The notes: a model not told the origin generated them from the sequence alone. DNA of 64,000 bases from UBA6489 sp942490775 (GCA_942490775.1 CALNYL010000009.1:484798-548797), one strand, 5' to 3'. Numbered from the stretch's first letter, positions 10,216-21,329 are shown. Numbers and translations are program-made.

Positions 10216-10799
10216 ATTGAGTAATATAAATTATTGTTTTTTCAGGATAGTACTTTAAAGTTTTTTCATTTAAAATCAAAGAATAATTCCTTACAAAATT
10301 TTATTTCTGATTTTTGTATATTTATTTGATTATATTTTTTTATTTTTATTTCAGGTATGTTGTTTAGGTTTCATAGTTCTTTTTTTATAATGCTTTCTTT
10401 GGCTGTCCATAGATAATAGAAGTTTTGCCAGTTTTTTTCTCATAGGGTTTGGTATTCTTCATTTTTAAATTTTTCAAGTAGGCTGGGGTCTCTTTTTTTT
10501 AGTATTTCTAGGTCTATTCATATTTTTTCTTTTGATACTCAAATAAATATGTGGTCTTTTTTGTGTGATATGGACCAGTATATGTTATTTTCTAGTATTG
10601 GTATTCAGTTATTATCTATTTTAGCATAATAATTTTTTATTTGGAAATCTTTTTCTATTTGTTTGGATATTAGGTATCTTGCGATTAGTGATTGCTTGAA
10701 TGTGTGTTTATTTTTTAGTGAGTTTGTGTAGTTTTGTTTGAAGTATTTTTTGGATTTTTCAAATAGGGTGTTGTTTATTTTTTTTAGTGTTAGGTGCAT
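10206..10799 (-). CDS. 4'-phosphopantetheinyl transferase, Sfp-like
   Basis: 197 residues. Family motifs are present in order: an N-terminal ARYLISKQI region, YWSISHKKDHIFIGVS (the W-S-SH substrate motif), GIDLEILKKRDPSLLEKF (the Mg-binding GxDxE loop) and YLWTAKESIIKK (the WxxKES catalytic helix). Such enzymes transfer phosphopantetheine from CoA to a serine on a carrier protein. No acyl carrier protein or synthase gene is visible nearby, and these lineages are said to lack most lipid synthesis, so its carrier is an open question. It is followed with overlap by chaA. Confidence 0.88.
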
Positions 10800-10830
10800 T
10801 GTTTTTGTTTATTAAGTGTATATTTTAAAC

Positions 10831-10930
10831 AAATTGTAAAATAATAATACACTCGTTGAGCAACTTTTTTACAACTAATTTTTAGTATAAAAGATTGTTA
10901 ACACCTCGTTTAATTATTATTTTACAATTT
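10831..10930. ncRNA. Structured intergenic element, copy 1
   Basis: Perfect 18-bp outer arms (10831-10848 with 10913-10930) enclose a region with the segment TAATTTTTAGTATAAAA. A second copy lies at 44722-44822 with the same segment, the same spacing and a similar outer palindrome. Both lie just 3' of a minus-strand gene, so a terminator, processing signal or small mobile element are the main options. Confidence 0.6.
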
Positions 10931-10962
10931 CTTACTTTTCTGGTTTTATTAAAATTTTATTC

Positions 10963-11481
10963 CTAACTTATTTTCATTGCTTCTTCTTTTAGCCGTTTTT
11001 TGTGTATTTTGTAGTTTGGCATCATTTTTTCTACTTCTATCCAGAAGTTTTTGCTGTGGTTCATTTCTTTTAGGTGTGCTAGTTCGTGGGTTATTACATA
11101 GTCTATGACTTTTTTTGGGGTTAGTATGAGTCTGTATGAGAAGTTTAGATTTTTTTTACTGCTACAGCTTCACCATCTGGTTTTTGCTTCTGTTATTTTT
11201 ATGTTGTTGTATTTTAGTGAGTTTTTTTCTGCGATTTCTTTGGTTTTTGGTATTATGTATTCGTAGGCTTTTATTTTTAGTTTTATTATTTGTTTTGGGG
11301 TTAGTTCTTTTTTATTTTTTTCTGTTTCTAGTCTTTTTTGTATCCATATTATGTGTTTTGCTATGAATTTTTCTATTGTTTTTTTTGTGGTGAATATGGG
11401 GGTTTTTATTATTATTTCTCATCATTTTACTTGGAGGGTTATTGTTTTTCTGTTTGATTTTATTAGTTTGTATTCTGGCAT
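10963..11481 (-). CDS. YgjP-type zinc metallopeptidase
   Basis: 172 residues. The zinc motif HELAHLKEMNHSKNFW (about residues 133-148) has the HExxH pair plus a downstream histidine, and is preceded by TRWGSCSSKKNLNFSYRLIL, the diagnostic block of the YgjP/DUF45 family (M48-like gluzincins). The N-terminus has the family's short beta-rich opening and QKRLE helix. The protein is cytoplasmic by sequence, with no signal peptide. It starts 17 nt after the AGOG glycosylase gene and is probably cotranscribed with it. The TGA in TRWGSC encodes the family's invariant glycine, direct support for the recoding. Confidence 0.92.
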
Positions 11482-11498
11482 TTTTTTTTTGTTATATT

Positions 11499-12209
11499 TT
11501 AATTTTTCATCAATTCTTTGTAGTCTATCCAGAGGATTGCATCTAGGTGTAGTTCTGGAATGTTTAGTTTTTGGCTTAGGTCTTTGTAGAATTTTGAGAT
11601 ATTTGAGTAGTTTTCTTTGTATATTTCAAATATTTTTTCTATTCTGGAGTCTATAGGAATATTGATTTCTTCTGGGATTTTTATAAATTTATCAAATGCT
11701 AATCTGGCTGAGTAAGAGAACATTTTTATTGCAAATACTATGGTTTTTGCTGTATTTTTCTGGTTCATTGTTTTTGCTAGGTTGAAATTTAGTTCAATCA
11801 TATTTTCATAGTAGTATTCTTGTTTTTTTTCAAATATTTCTAAAAAGTTTTTTAGTTTTTTTATTCTTTTAATTTTGATTTCTACTAGTCTTTTATTTCA
11901 TTTTGATTGTTTTATAAATTTTTCTATTTCTTTTATTATGTTCGTATTTCAAAGGGCTAAAGCTCTCTGTTGATGTTTGTTATCTTTTTTCTGAAAATAA
12001 TTAGAAAATTCTTCCCAGTAGTCTTCTCCTGTGGATGAGAGTTGGTAGCATATTAGAGAATTTACTAAAATGAGTGATAAAAATTCTTCTTTTTTGATTT
12101 TTTTGCTTTCCCAGAGGTTTTTTAGTGCTATGAATTGTCTGTCTGTTTCTTCTTTTTCTCTTGCTTTTTCTAAATTGTATTTTTTTAATTTTTCATAGAG
12201 TTTTTGCAT
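11499..12209 (-). CDS. N-glycosylase/DNA lyase, AGOG/Ogg-like
   Basis: 236 residues. The C-terminal half carries the helix-hairpin-helix-GPD-like features of archaeal-type 8-oxoguanine glycosylases: AFAIKMFSYSARLAF, then PEEINIPIDSRIEKIF with the catalytic-region aspartate, and LHLDAILWI at the end. These enzymes excise 8-oxoG and nick the strand in base excision repair. Residues about 78-87 (KHQQRALALGN) are encoded by a dispersed palindromic repeat inserted in frame, between the first helices and the core. It leads an operon with the YgjP peptidase and perhaps the genes beyond. AGOG-type enzymes also occur in other CPR genomes. Confidence 0.82.
11950..11974. repeat. Family B palindromic repeat inside a coding region
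   Basis: Signature CAAAGGGCTAAAG followed by CTCTGTTGA. Copies at 33528-33553, 43881-43906 (both intergenic) and 45888-45913 (inside another gene). Here it stays in frame and adds about nine residues to the glycosylase. Confidence 0.85.
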
Positions 12210-12511
12210 AGTTTTTTATTTTTTTATTTATAATCCTTTTTTTTTCAGAAAATTATTTTATTAGATATTTCCAACAACGAATCTTTTTTATAATATAAAA
12301 TAACCTGATAAAAAAAATTATAAAATATAAATATTTAGCTTAATATATTTATTTTTTGTAGAATGTAAAATTTAGGTAATATTTGTATTTCATAGGATCA
12401 AATACAAAAATCAAATACAATTATAATGAAAACCTAAATAAATCCACAAAGTCTTGACTTTATACTTCTGGTCATTATTATATATAATATTATTTTTTAA
12501 GAGTGGTCTAT
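12210..12511. promoter_or_regulatory. Divergent intergenic region
   Basis: Separates the minus-strand glycosylase operon from the plus-strand repeat-protein gene. For the plus strand, TTGACT at 12454-12459 and TATTAT at 12476-12481 with a 16-nt spacer form a good sigma-70-type promoter. The other side is A/T-rich without a single clear minus-strand promoter. Confidence 0.55.
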
Positions 12512-15500
12512 ATGAGTGAAGTAATTAGTGAAGATAGAAATTTTTTAGGTTTGAGTTATGATGAAAATCTTATTGAAGCTACAGAGGATACTAGATGTCG
12601 TGTATGTAGTTTATTAGAAAGAAATAAGCCTGATGAATTTTCTATATATTTAGCTAAGTTGGGAACTACTTTGAATAGGAAAATAAAAGAATATTTAGGA
12701 GAAGAAAATACGATTGAATTCATAGATAATTTAGTAATAGCTTATAGAAATATATTTCACTTTATAGAAGATTCTGGAAAAGAGGTTGAATTAGATTTTA
12801 TAAATAAAGTTCTAGATGGACTAAATAAACTTAAAAGAGATAATAATAATGAAAAGCTTAATTTAATAGCATCTAAACTTAATAAATGATCAAGTGATGA
12901 AAATAATAATGAGGACTTTAAGTGAATTATGTACTCTTTATTGGATAATGAAGAATATATTTTGTGATTGAACAACAAAGAGAAAGATAGTGTTTTTGAA
13001 CATGGATTACCTGATGAATTTGCTTTATATCTAGATGAATTAAGATCGTCTCTAAGAACTAATATGAGTTCTTTTCTAAAGAAAGAAGGAGGAGAAGAAA
13101 ATAAAATAGAGGAAAATGATAGAGTAGAAAAAATGAGAAGGTTTTACATTGGTATATATCTTCACATAAAAAAAACTGGTGAAATGGTTAATATGAAATC
13201 TATAGAAAAATATCTAAAAGATATAAGTAATTCAAAAAATGAAAATATTAGTTTAATTATTTCTAGCTTTCTTGAAGCTGAAGGAAATACAGATAAGGAA
13301 AGGGTTTATATAAATATTTATTTTCTTTATCGTTCTAATAAAAAGTTTAAAGTAAATGATCCAAATTCTCTTAGAAATGTTTTAAATGAAATTAAAGGGT
13401 TAGATGAAAAAACTCTTAAATTACTAAAGTCAAGGCTTAGTGAATCAAATAGCAGTGAAGAAGATTTCATCAAATGTCTTAATTCTATTTTACATGAAAC
13501 TAAGAAAAGTGTTTTCTCAAGAATAGTAACAGATTATTCGGAACCCAAAGAAGAGATAGAAGAAGATATTTTATGACTAAAATATGAAAAAGAAATTATT
13601 TCTGAGTATTCCTTAAAAGACATTGGTTCAATGAAGAATAAGAAAGCTATGTTAATGGAAGTAAAGAGGGGACTTAAGGATTTCACTATATATCTAGCTC
13701 ATTTGGGTAACTTTTTGAATTATGCAATAAGATATGCTTCAGGAAAAGATGAAATATTTAAAAATATATTTCTTGCCATACAAAAAACTGGGAAGATAGT
13801 TGATTTAAATAATATAAAAACTCTTTTAAAAGAAATTGATAAAATAGATAAAAAGAATCTTGATAAACTTAATGATATACTTTCTAAAATTAGTAAGGGG
13901 GAACAGGTTGGAGTTAATGATGTTTGTGATTGATTTGAAAGGTTTATGTCTTTATTGTGAGGTGTAAAAGTGGATATTTTATGATTAGGTCATGAAGAAA
14001 ATCTTGATACAGATAATGAGGCGGACAATAAGCATTCTAAAAATTTAGTTGATTTTGGAAAATTTTTAGATGATAGAATGATGAAAATCATAAAAAGCAG
14101 GAATACTAAAAAAAGAGAGAGTAATAGAAAAACCAAAAAATGAAATTCTGTAGATAATCTAGCAATATTTTATAAAAAGTTATTTGAATTTGCTAAAGCA
14201 AATAAAAACATATTTGAATTTGTTGATAGTGAAGAAGATGAGGAAAAAAAGAAAAAGAGAGATATAGATTATATCAAAGAAGCCTTAGTGGAAATTGATA
14301 AACTAACAGAAAAAGAACTTAAATCAATTAATGAAGGTTCTGAGAAATCAAAAAAGAAACCTGAAGGAATAGTAATACCATTTCTTCCAGAAAGATTACA
14401 TCCTGAAGAATTGGCAAGAGAAGAGCCAAAATCAAATAATGAGAGCTTTAATAATTTTATGAGAACTTTATTGGATAATGATATAGGAAAAGAGCTTAAT
14501 ATTTCATCTACTACAAATGAAGATACTAATTTTAGCTCGTATTTAGAAAGTTTGAAAGGTTGGTTAATAAGGCAAAAGCCTCTTAAAAAACAAAAAATAG
14601 ATATTTATAAATCAAGAGTAGAGAAACTATATGTAGAAATTTTTAATTTTATACAAGATTCTGGAAAAATACCTAGATCAGGAGAAATTGAGAGATTTCT
14701 AGAAAATCTTAAAGATTTAGGTGAAAAAACGATTGAATCATTTGTAAAAAGACTTAATGAAATCAATAACCCTAAAGAATATCCTAAAGGGGATTCTAAA
14801 GAAGATGAAAGTAAAAATTATGATAATCTTTTTGCTGTTTTTAAAGACTTCATATGAAATCCTTTATATTTAAACTATAAAAAAGATTATAATTCAAAAA
14901 GTATTTTAACAATTAGCGATGAAGAAAAAGAAAAGATTTATAATTTTTCTAAAGAAGATGAGAATTATGAAAAAAAGAAAAAAGAATATTTGGCTTATTT
15001 GGGAGAGTATCTGAATTATAGTATAAAAAAGATGAGGGGAGATAAAAAAGTAAATGGTGAAAGTTGAGTAGAAGAAAATGTTTTTTGGAATATTTACAAT
15101 TTTATAGAAAAATCTTGAAAAGTTGTTAGGTTAGAAGAAATAGATGGTATTTTAGATGAAATTAAAAAATCAAAAGAAGAGGTTATTAGGTTGTTTGCTT
15201 CGGAGCTTTATAGAACCTCAAAAATTTATGAAAATCCTTGATCAAATGTAAATAAAACTCTTGATAGTATTTTAAAGGAAGTAAAGAAAAAGGTTGAAAA
15301 ATGAAATGAACCAGAAAGTTCAGAAAATAAAAAACAAGAAAAAGAAAGAAACTCTAATCCAAACCCTGAAGATCCTAAAAACTTTTCTGTGTACTTAGAA
15401 GAACTAAAGAAACTCATAAAGCAAAAAAATGAAAGTAAACAAGATAAAAACAATAATAAGAATAACCAAGACATTTCTGAAAATAAAATTTGTTCAAGTA

Positions 15501-16165
15501 TTTTCTGTCTCATAGAAAAATCTTGAAAGAAAGTTGATTTAACTTACTTGTGAGAAACTTTGGATAAATTTTTAGGACTAACTCCCAATGCTATTGCTAA
15601 AATTTCCTTGCAACTTGATAAAATTAGTGCTAGTATAGATTCTTCTTTTGACTTTAAACAGGTTATGGATTATGTATTATATAAAGTATATTCTGAAAGT
15701 TGAATGAAAGTCACATCTGAAGTGTCTAGAAAAGTGTTAGATATCGTAGACGAAGTTAATTTAGAAATTAAAAGAACAAAATCTGCTAAGGTTATGAGGA
15801 GATTAGAGTTTATTGATTTAAGTAATAAAAATAAAACATTTATTATTAAAAATATACATCCTGATTTAATAGATTCTCTGCTTAAATTTAATATTATTTT
15901 TAGTAAAAATTTTCTTGAAGAATTAGTAAAAATTTCTATGTGGTATAAAGATGTTTTATATTTAGTTTCTGGTAAAAAAGAAAATGAAACTTTGCCTAAG
16001 GATATGAATATAAAAAAATTTAGTGCTAATAGAAAGAAATATGGTGATTTTATTGTAAAAGGGTTAACAACTTTTATAAGTGAATGAGAAAAAGTTAATT
16101 TAGATGAATTTAAGAATTTTATTGAAACAACTTGGGAAAATAGTCCAAGAGAGTTTTTGAATTAA
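12512..16165 (+). CDS. 1217-residue protein of degenerate helical repeats, unknown
   Basis: Starts at ATG 12512 (a GTG at 12503 is possible) and stays open for 3.65 kb if TGA is Gly. It is very rich in Lys, Glu, Asn and Asp. A motif recurs at about residues 40, 168, 389, 673, 826 and 958, with weaker copies at about 264 and 514. The motif begins 'DEFSIYLxxL', then 60-90 residues on has '(I/F)xxFIEKSGKxVDLxxI' and a closing leucine helix such as 'LKLLKSRLSE'. Each unit therefore looks like a four-helix module. There is no signal peptide or membrane segment, so it is probably cytoplasmic. I know of no family with this pattern. It overlaps the next small gene and precedes a P-loop NTPase. Confidence 0.8.
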
Positions 16166-16394
16166 TGTTCTTCATGAAAAAAAAGAACTTACAGAAATAT
16201 TAGAACTAGATAAGGAAATGATTTTTGGAGAAGAAGATAGTTGTAAAGTAAGAAAAGAAAGAGTTTTAGAATTATTAAAAAAATCACAAAAAGCTGGAAT
16301 TTTACATAGATTACCTGCATCAATAAGACAAAGATTGCTTAATTATTGACTAACAAGAAAAATTGATTGAAAAATATTTATAGTAGAAAAATAA
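16104..16394 (+). CDS. Small unknown protein overlapping the repeat-protein gene
   Basis: 96 residues, ATG 16104 to TAA 16394, overlapping the last 62 nt of the giant gene in another frame. It is basic in the C-terminal half (KVRKERVLELLKKSQKAG, then LPASIRQRLLNYGLTRKIDG) and could bind nucleic acid or protein. The large overlap also allows that this is the true C-terminus of the giant protein, reached after a frameshift near 16150. No family recognised. Confidence 0.5.
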
Positions 16395-16599
16395 ACTTCC
16401 TGCTTTACTAAATGTATCTTCCTACTCAAATCTGACTAGTTAAAATACAAAGATGTATAAAAAGAATCAAAATAATTATTAATATTATTTTAAATCGATA
16501 AAAATAAATGTCAAGAATGTTATTTGTAGTTTGTTTAGGAAAGATAAAGGAATTGCTAAATATTTTAGGTTGAATATATTTAAAAATTAAAAGATAAAC

Positions 16600-16627
16600 T
16601 TGAAATATGTAAATCATTGTTTATAAT
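16600..16627 (+). promoter_or_regulatory. Sigma-70-type promoter
   Basis: TTGAAA (16600-16605), 16-nt spacer, TATAAT (16622-16627), 32 nt before the P-loop gene start. The rest of the 16395-16658 gap shows no gene. Confidence 0.65.
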
Positions 16628-16658
16628 CAAGAAATATTATTATAAATAACAAGATATT

Positions 16659-17753
16659 ATGTGAATAAACATGGGAACCTGAATAGATAGTCAAGCAAAT
16701 TATGGTAATTACCCAAATTATAGTAGTATTTATGAAGCAGTAAAGGATCTTGTAGAAAAAATGGGACTTGCTAAAGAAAAAGAAAATACAGTAAGAATTG
16801 TTATTGGTACTTGAAGGTCTTGAGCTTGAAAATCAACTTTCCTTAAAAGAATGGTGACACTTTTATGAGGCACACCTTCTGAAACATGTATAGATTCTGA
16901 TTCAGCTTGTAGAATAACTGAGTGAAATGTGGATTATTCTCATATATACACCAAAAAAGGTACAATAAGAAAAATAAGAAGAGGTCATCTAGCAAAAAGA
17001 GCAAAAGCTTTGCTACAAAATCTAGATACACGTTTTAAAATAATATGAGCATTAAGAAGAGTATGGGAAACTTCTGATGGATTATTGTATAATGAAGAAA
17101 CTTTAAGAAATTGATTTAATGACTTACCTAAAATCGTAGCTTCTATTGTTACTCCAATAGAGGCTCAATGACCTTTCTCTTATATTGATCCTTGATATTG
17201 AAGACAAAAGGTGGAAAAGGAAAATATGAGACCCATGTCCATTATGGGAAGCCAACCAGTTAGTACAAATTGAGGTGTAATATTTTTAGATAGTACTGAT
17301 GCTCCATCAATGGAGGTAGCATTAAAACAAGCTAAGGAAAAATTATCTGGAACATGAGTAAAACTTGAAGTTCATAGATTTAACTTAACCTTATCTTATG
17401 AAGAATCTATGTGATGAATATTTAATAGAATGGATTTAGATAACCTTAGCGATGATGAAATTCTTAATCAGATAAAATTTCGTTTAAGAGAAACATGAGT
17501 ATGAACAGAAGAGCTTTTTGTTCCAGTAATGACCTCGGATAAATATACTCAGGTAACTATTGATCGTGACAAAATAAGTTTTAAACCAAAAACAGCAAGA
17601 AAGTTAGCAGACCTAATTGTTCTTTGAATAAAAGAAATAACTGAAGAAAGTCCTGAAAATAGAGAACTTATAGATTTTTTAAACACAAAAGGAAAAGAAA
17701 TAATACAACATTTTAAAAATATGATTCCTGAAGAAGAACCCCAAACTGCATAA
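16659..17753 (+). CDS. P-loop NTPase of unknown role
   Basis: 364 residues from ATG 16659 (a second ATG at 16671 is also possible). A Walker A motif GTGRSGAGKSTFLKRM lies at about residues 52-67; three of its glycines are TGA codons. A possible Walker B is GVIFLDSTDAP near residue 208. The middle is rich in aromatic and basic residues (HLAKRAKALLQNLDTRFKI). The kinase-like P-loop might suggest a nucleotide or protein kinase, but no lid or substrate motif was recognised. It has its own promoter and a strong terminator, so it is monocistronic, downstream of the giant repeat-protein gene. A functional link to that gene is only positional. Confidence 0.75.
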
Positions 17754-17756
17754 AAA

Positions 17757-17787
17757 AAATACCAAGCGAAGCTTGGTATTTTTTTTA
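17757..17787 (+). terminator. Rho-independent terminator
   Basis: Perfect 11-bp stem built on TACCAAGC/GCTTGGTA with a GAA loop and an eight-T tract, directly after the stop of the P-loop gene. Confidence 0.92.
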
Positions 17788-17912
17788 GAACTCTCCACCT
17801 TTTATCTTCTATTTTCTCACTTTCTTAACCAAACAAAGCCAATTATTTTTTATTCAAAAATCAATCTATAAACAAGATAGTATTATTACTTCATAAAACC
17901 CCAATGCCATCA

Positions 17913-18001
17913 ACTTAAGACATTGTAGCCCCCTTTCCTTTCGTATTAAAGGCAAGGGATTTTACGAAGTGTATCCTTTAGGGCAGGAATGGATTATTAA
18001 C
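17913..18001. repeat. Family A dispersed repeat, long form
   Basis: Contains ACTTAAGACATTGTAGCCCC, a TTTCCTT/AAGG hairpin and the segment TTTTACGAAGTGTATCCTTT, shared in inverse with copies at 23595 and 28675. It is the only notable content of the 17788-18137 gap besides an A/T-rich stretch before pilB. Confidence 0.75.
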
Positions 18002-18137
18002 TATTATATTTATTTATGTTTTTAAAACAAAAAAATATAAAACGATATATCTTGATTTTATCAAGTCCATTTATTTAACTTTTCAAGAAATAAATGATAT
18101 TATCTAAATAATATTAAATTAATGAATTAAATATAAA

Positions 18138-19361
18138 ATGGAACAAGTAAGTAATATAGATAATATAAAGGTAAAAAGAAATATATGAGATATTGTTGAT
18201 TATATTAATTTTATTTTTTTACAGGCTATAGAAGCTTGAGCTTCTGATATACATATTGAACCTACGGAGAATTTCTTAATGATAAGGTTTCGTCAGGATG
18301 GGGATTTTTTTATTGTGGATAAGGTTGATAATGAAAATCTTAGTTGAGTTATTACTAGATTGAAGGTTTTATCTAAAGTAAAAATTGATGAGAATAAAAA
18401 ACCTCAGGATGGTAAGATAGTATATTATTATGAAAAGGAAGATCAAAATATAGATATTCGTTTGTCTACACTTCCGACTAATTATTGAGAGAAGGTTGTT
18501 ATGAGAATACTTAAACAAGATGCATCTCTTACAAATTTAGAGGCTTTGGGTTTTATTGATGTTAATTTAGAAAAGGTTAGAAAGTCTTTGACGAGTACTT
18601 ATTGAATAATACTTGTTGCTTGACCTACTGGTTCATGAAAATCTACTACTTTATTTGGTGTACTTAAAAATTTTAATCCTTTAGAGTATAATATATCTAC
18701 TCTTGAAGATCCTATAGAATATAATATAGAGTATGTAAATCAGTCTCAGATGAGGTCTGATATATGATATACCTTTTCTACTGGTCTTAGGAGTTTAGTA
18801 AGGCAAGATCCTGATATAATAATGGTGTGAGAAATAAGAGATAAGGAAACAGCAATTTTAGCAGTTGAGGCTGCTCTTACATGACATTTAGTTTTATCTA
18901 CTATACATACGAATTCTGCTACTTGAACGATACAGAGGCTTATAAATATGGAGGTTGAACCTTTTTTACTTGCGAGTGCTGTGAAAATGGTTGTGTCACA
19001 AAGATTGTCTAAGAGGTTATGTCAAGAGTGTAAAAAACAAGAAAAAATAAGTGAAGTTTTATTTAAAAAAATAAAGGAAATTTTATGAAATATAATGGAA
19101 GAAGATGATATAGAATCTATAGAATTTTTTAAATGAGAGTGATGTACAAGGTGTAATGGTACATGATATAAATGAAGGTTAGGTATACATGAGGTTTTGG
19201 TTGTATGAGAGTATTTAGAGGATATGATACTAAGAAAGGATAGTGCTAATAATATGAAGATAAATGCTGTAAAGCATTGAATGATAACTATTGTACAAGA
19301 TGCTTTACTTAAGGCTGCTTTGTGAGAAACTACTGTGGAAGAAGCTCTTAAATTAATATAA
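18138..19361 (+). CDS. pilB: Type IV pilus assembly ATPase PilB/GspE family
   Basis: 407 residues. All core motifs are seen: AGASDIHIEPTE (N2 domain), the Walker A GPTGSGKSTT at residues 162-171 with TGA as two of the glycines, the Asp box TLEDPIEY, the Walker B region LRQDPDIIMVGEIRD (about 230-245), the His box TGHLVLSTIHTN, and the tetracysteine zinc motif CQEC...CTRCNGTGYKGR. It lacks the N1 domain of full-length PilB (about 560 residues), so it begins at the N2 domain. Powers pilus extension from the cytoplasmic face. First gene of a pil operon with the phosphatase (8 nt later), pilC and the pilin. Confidence 0.96.
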
Positions 19362-19369
19362 GATAAACT

Positions 19370-21262
19370 ATGTTTAATTTCCTAAAAAAGAATGTAAATA
19401 CCCAGAAAATAACGGATTTTAAGTGAGCTTTGTCTGCTATAAATTTGTATATTTATTTGGAAGAATGGGATAATGCTAAGAGGTCAATGGATGAGGTTGA
19501 GCTAAAGGAAAGAGAAAAATATCGTATAGATATGGAACTATATAAAGATGATGCTAAAAAAATAGCGGTATTGTGAAAACATTTTAATGGAAATATTAAA
19601 AAAATAGAGAAATTAAAACAAAAGTTTAGAGCAAAGAAAATGGATTTTGATGAAAAAACAGAAAATAAAATATTTAAACTTAATTTCAAGAAGATAGAAG
19701 ATGAGGTTGATAAATTAATATCTACTAATGAAAGTGTTAAGGCTCTAGATTTACTAAATGATTTTTTAGAACTAAATAAATGAAAGGAGATAGTTGTTAA
19801 TTTTTTTTCTAAAGAAAAAAAGAAGGTACTAAAACATATAGAAAAAGAAAAACGAAAAGAGAGAAAAAGGGTTAAAGAGTGGGAAAAAGATGAGAAATTA
19901 GAAGCCTTAAACTTAATAGGAAAGACTGTAAAGATAGAAGATAAAGATAAAAAGAAAAAAGCTAATAATTGATTTTTTTGAAAACTAAAAACTAAAATGA
20001 GTTTTTATAGAAATCTAAAATGAAGGCTTGAAAAGAAAAAATTATTGGATGAGGTAAAGTTGTTGATAGATGAAGAGAATAAAATGAAGTATAAGTTAGC
20101 TGAGAGGAAGCTTGAAAATATGCATAGGTGATTAACAAAAAAAATAGCAAAGAATGATTTGATATGATTTGAGTTATATTGAGAGATTTTATGAAGAGAT
20201 AAAATTTCTTGAGATGCTTTTGGTTTTTCTGAAACGAATAAACAGTATTATTTTTTCTTGTGAGATGCGACGGGGCATTGAGTTAGGGCTTGACTTATAA
20301 TATCTCTATTGAATAAGAATTTTAAAGATTATTCAGATTCTAATAATTTTAGAAATTTGGTTTTTAAAATTAATAATAATTTAAAAGAAAAACTTGAGAA
20401 TAGAAATTTTGTTACAGGGATATTTTTTAGGGTAAATAAGAAGAATACAAGTACAATAGATTTTATATGAATGTGACATGAGCCGATGCTTGTTTTTAGG
20501 CATAGTACTAAGACTATAGAACAGATAACTCCTTGATGATTAGCGATTGGTATAAGGGATATAAAGTGAGTTGATGATATACCTATAAAAAATATAGAGT
20601 TGGAAAATGGTGATGTATTGTTAACATATAGTGATTGAATTACTGAAACTAGATGAAGAAAGGGGGAGTTTTTTTGATTAGAATGATTGAAAGATAGCTT
20701 TTTGAGAGCTATGACTCATTTGGGAAATGATATAACAAAGGTTTACGATTATATAATAGAGGATTTAAAAGAATTTAAATGATGAACTAATTTTACTGAT
20801 GATACTACTATATTGATGGTAAAAAGAGATAAAGAAAAAGATTTGGTAGAAAAGTGAACTGATGATTTTTGTAAAATAGTTGAGAGGGAGTGATTAGATA
20901 AAAAAGAAAGTAAAAATATTATTTGAAAGACAAAGGAAGAGGCATATGAGGAAGTTGATAGATTAAAAAAACAGAAACAGATAAAACATATTTTGGAGGT
21001 TCTTGACCATTTATATGTGACTTGAGAAATTTTGAAATTAAAAGAAGAGGCTGTTAGGTTTATAAAGGATTGATATATTGATAAAAGGATAAATTATTAT
21101 CTAAAGAAGGCTTTAGCGAATGAGGCGAAATATAGAATAAACCAAAAGAATCAAAAGGTTTTAAATAAGTATAATACTCTTTTGGCTTTGTATAAGAATG
21201 GAGATTTTGATTCTGTTATAGAGTGAACACAAGAGGTTATTATAAAAAATGGCGATATATAA
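19370..21262 (+). CDS. SpoIIE/RsbU-type PP2C phosphatase in the pilus operon
   Basis: 630 residues. The first 290 are charged and coiled-coil-like. A PPM-type phosphatase domain follows: ISGDAFGFSE, then FFLGDATGHGVRAGLI at about residue 296 (the metal-binding GDxxGHG), LVFRHSTK, GGLAIGI, and VLLTYSDGITETRG at about 415, ending with DDTTILMVKR. The order and motifs match SpoIIE/RsbU. A helical tail of about 130 residues follows, with TPR-like character (ILKLKEEAVRFIKDGYI). Such phosphatases reset anti-sigma-antagonist or other phosphoproteins. Placement between pilB and pilC, with 8-nt spacing to pilB, suggests it controls pilus assembly. No partner kinase or STAS protein is visible. Confidence 0.88.
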
Positions 21263-21271
21263 CCCCTCTAG

Positions 21272-21329
21272 TAGGGACAGGTTTTAAACCTGTCTTAATA
21301 TGCAAGGACAGGTTTTAAACCTGTCCCTA
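21272..21329. repeat. Double palindromic repeat, family D
   Basis: TAGGGACAGGTTTTAAACCT and its partner repeated head to head: each half holds the self-complementary ACAGGTTTTAAACCTGT, so two alternative foldings exist. It sits between the phosphatase gene and pilC and may attenuate transcription. Confidence 0.8.

Noticed and set aside
16426..16617. Minus-strand hydrophobic frame of 63 codons
   Set aside because: Low-complexity A/T reading between two plus-strand genes, no start context; left out.
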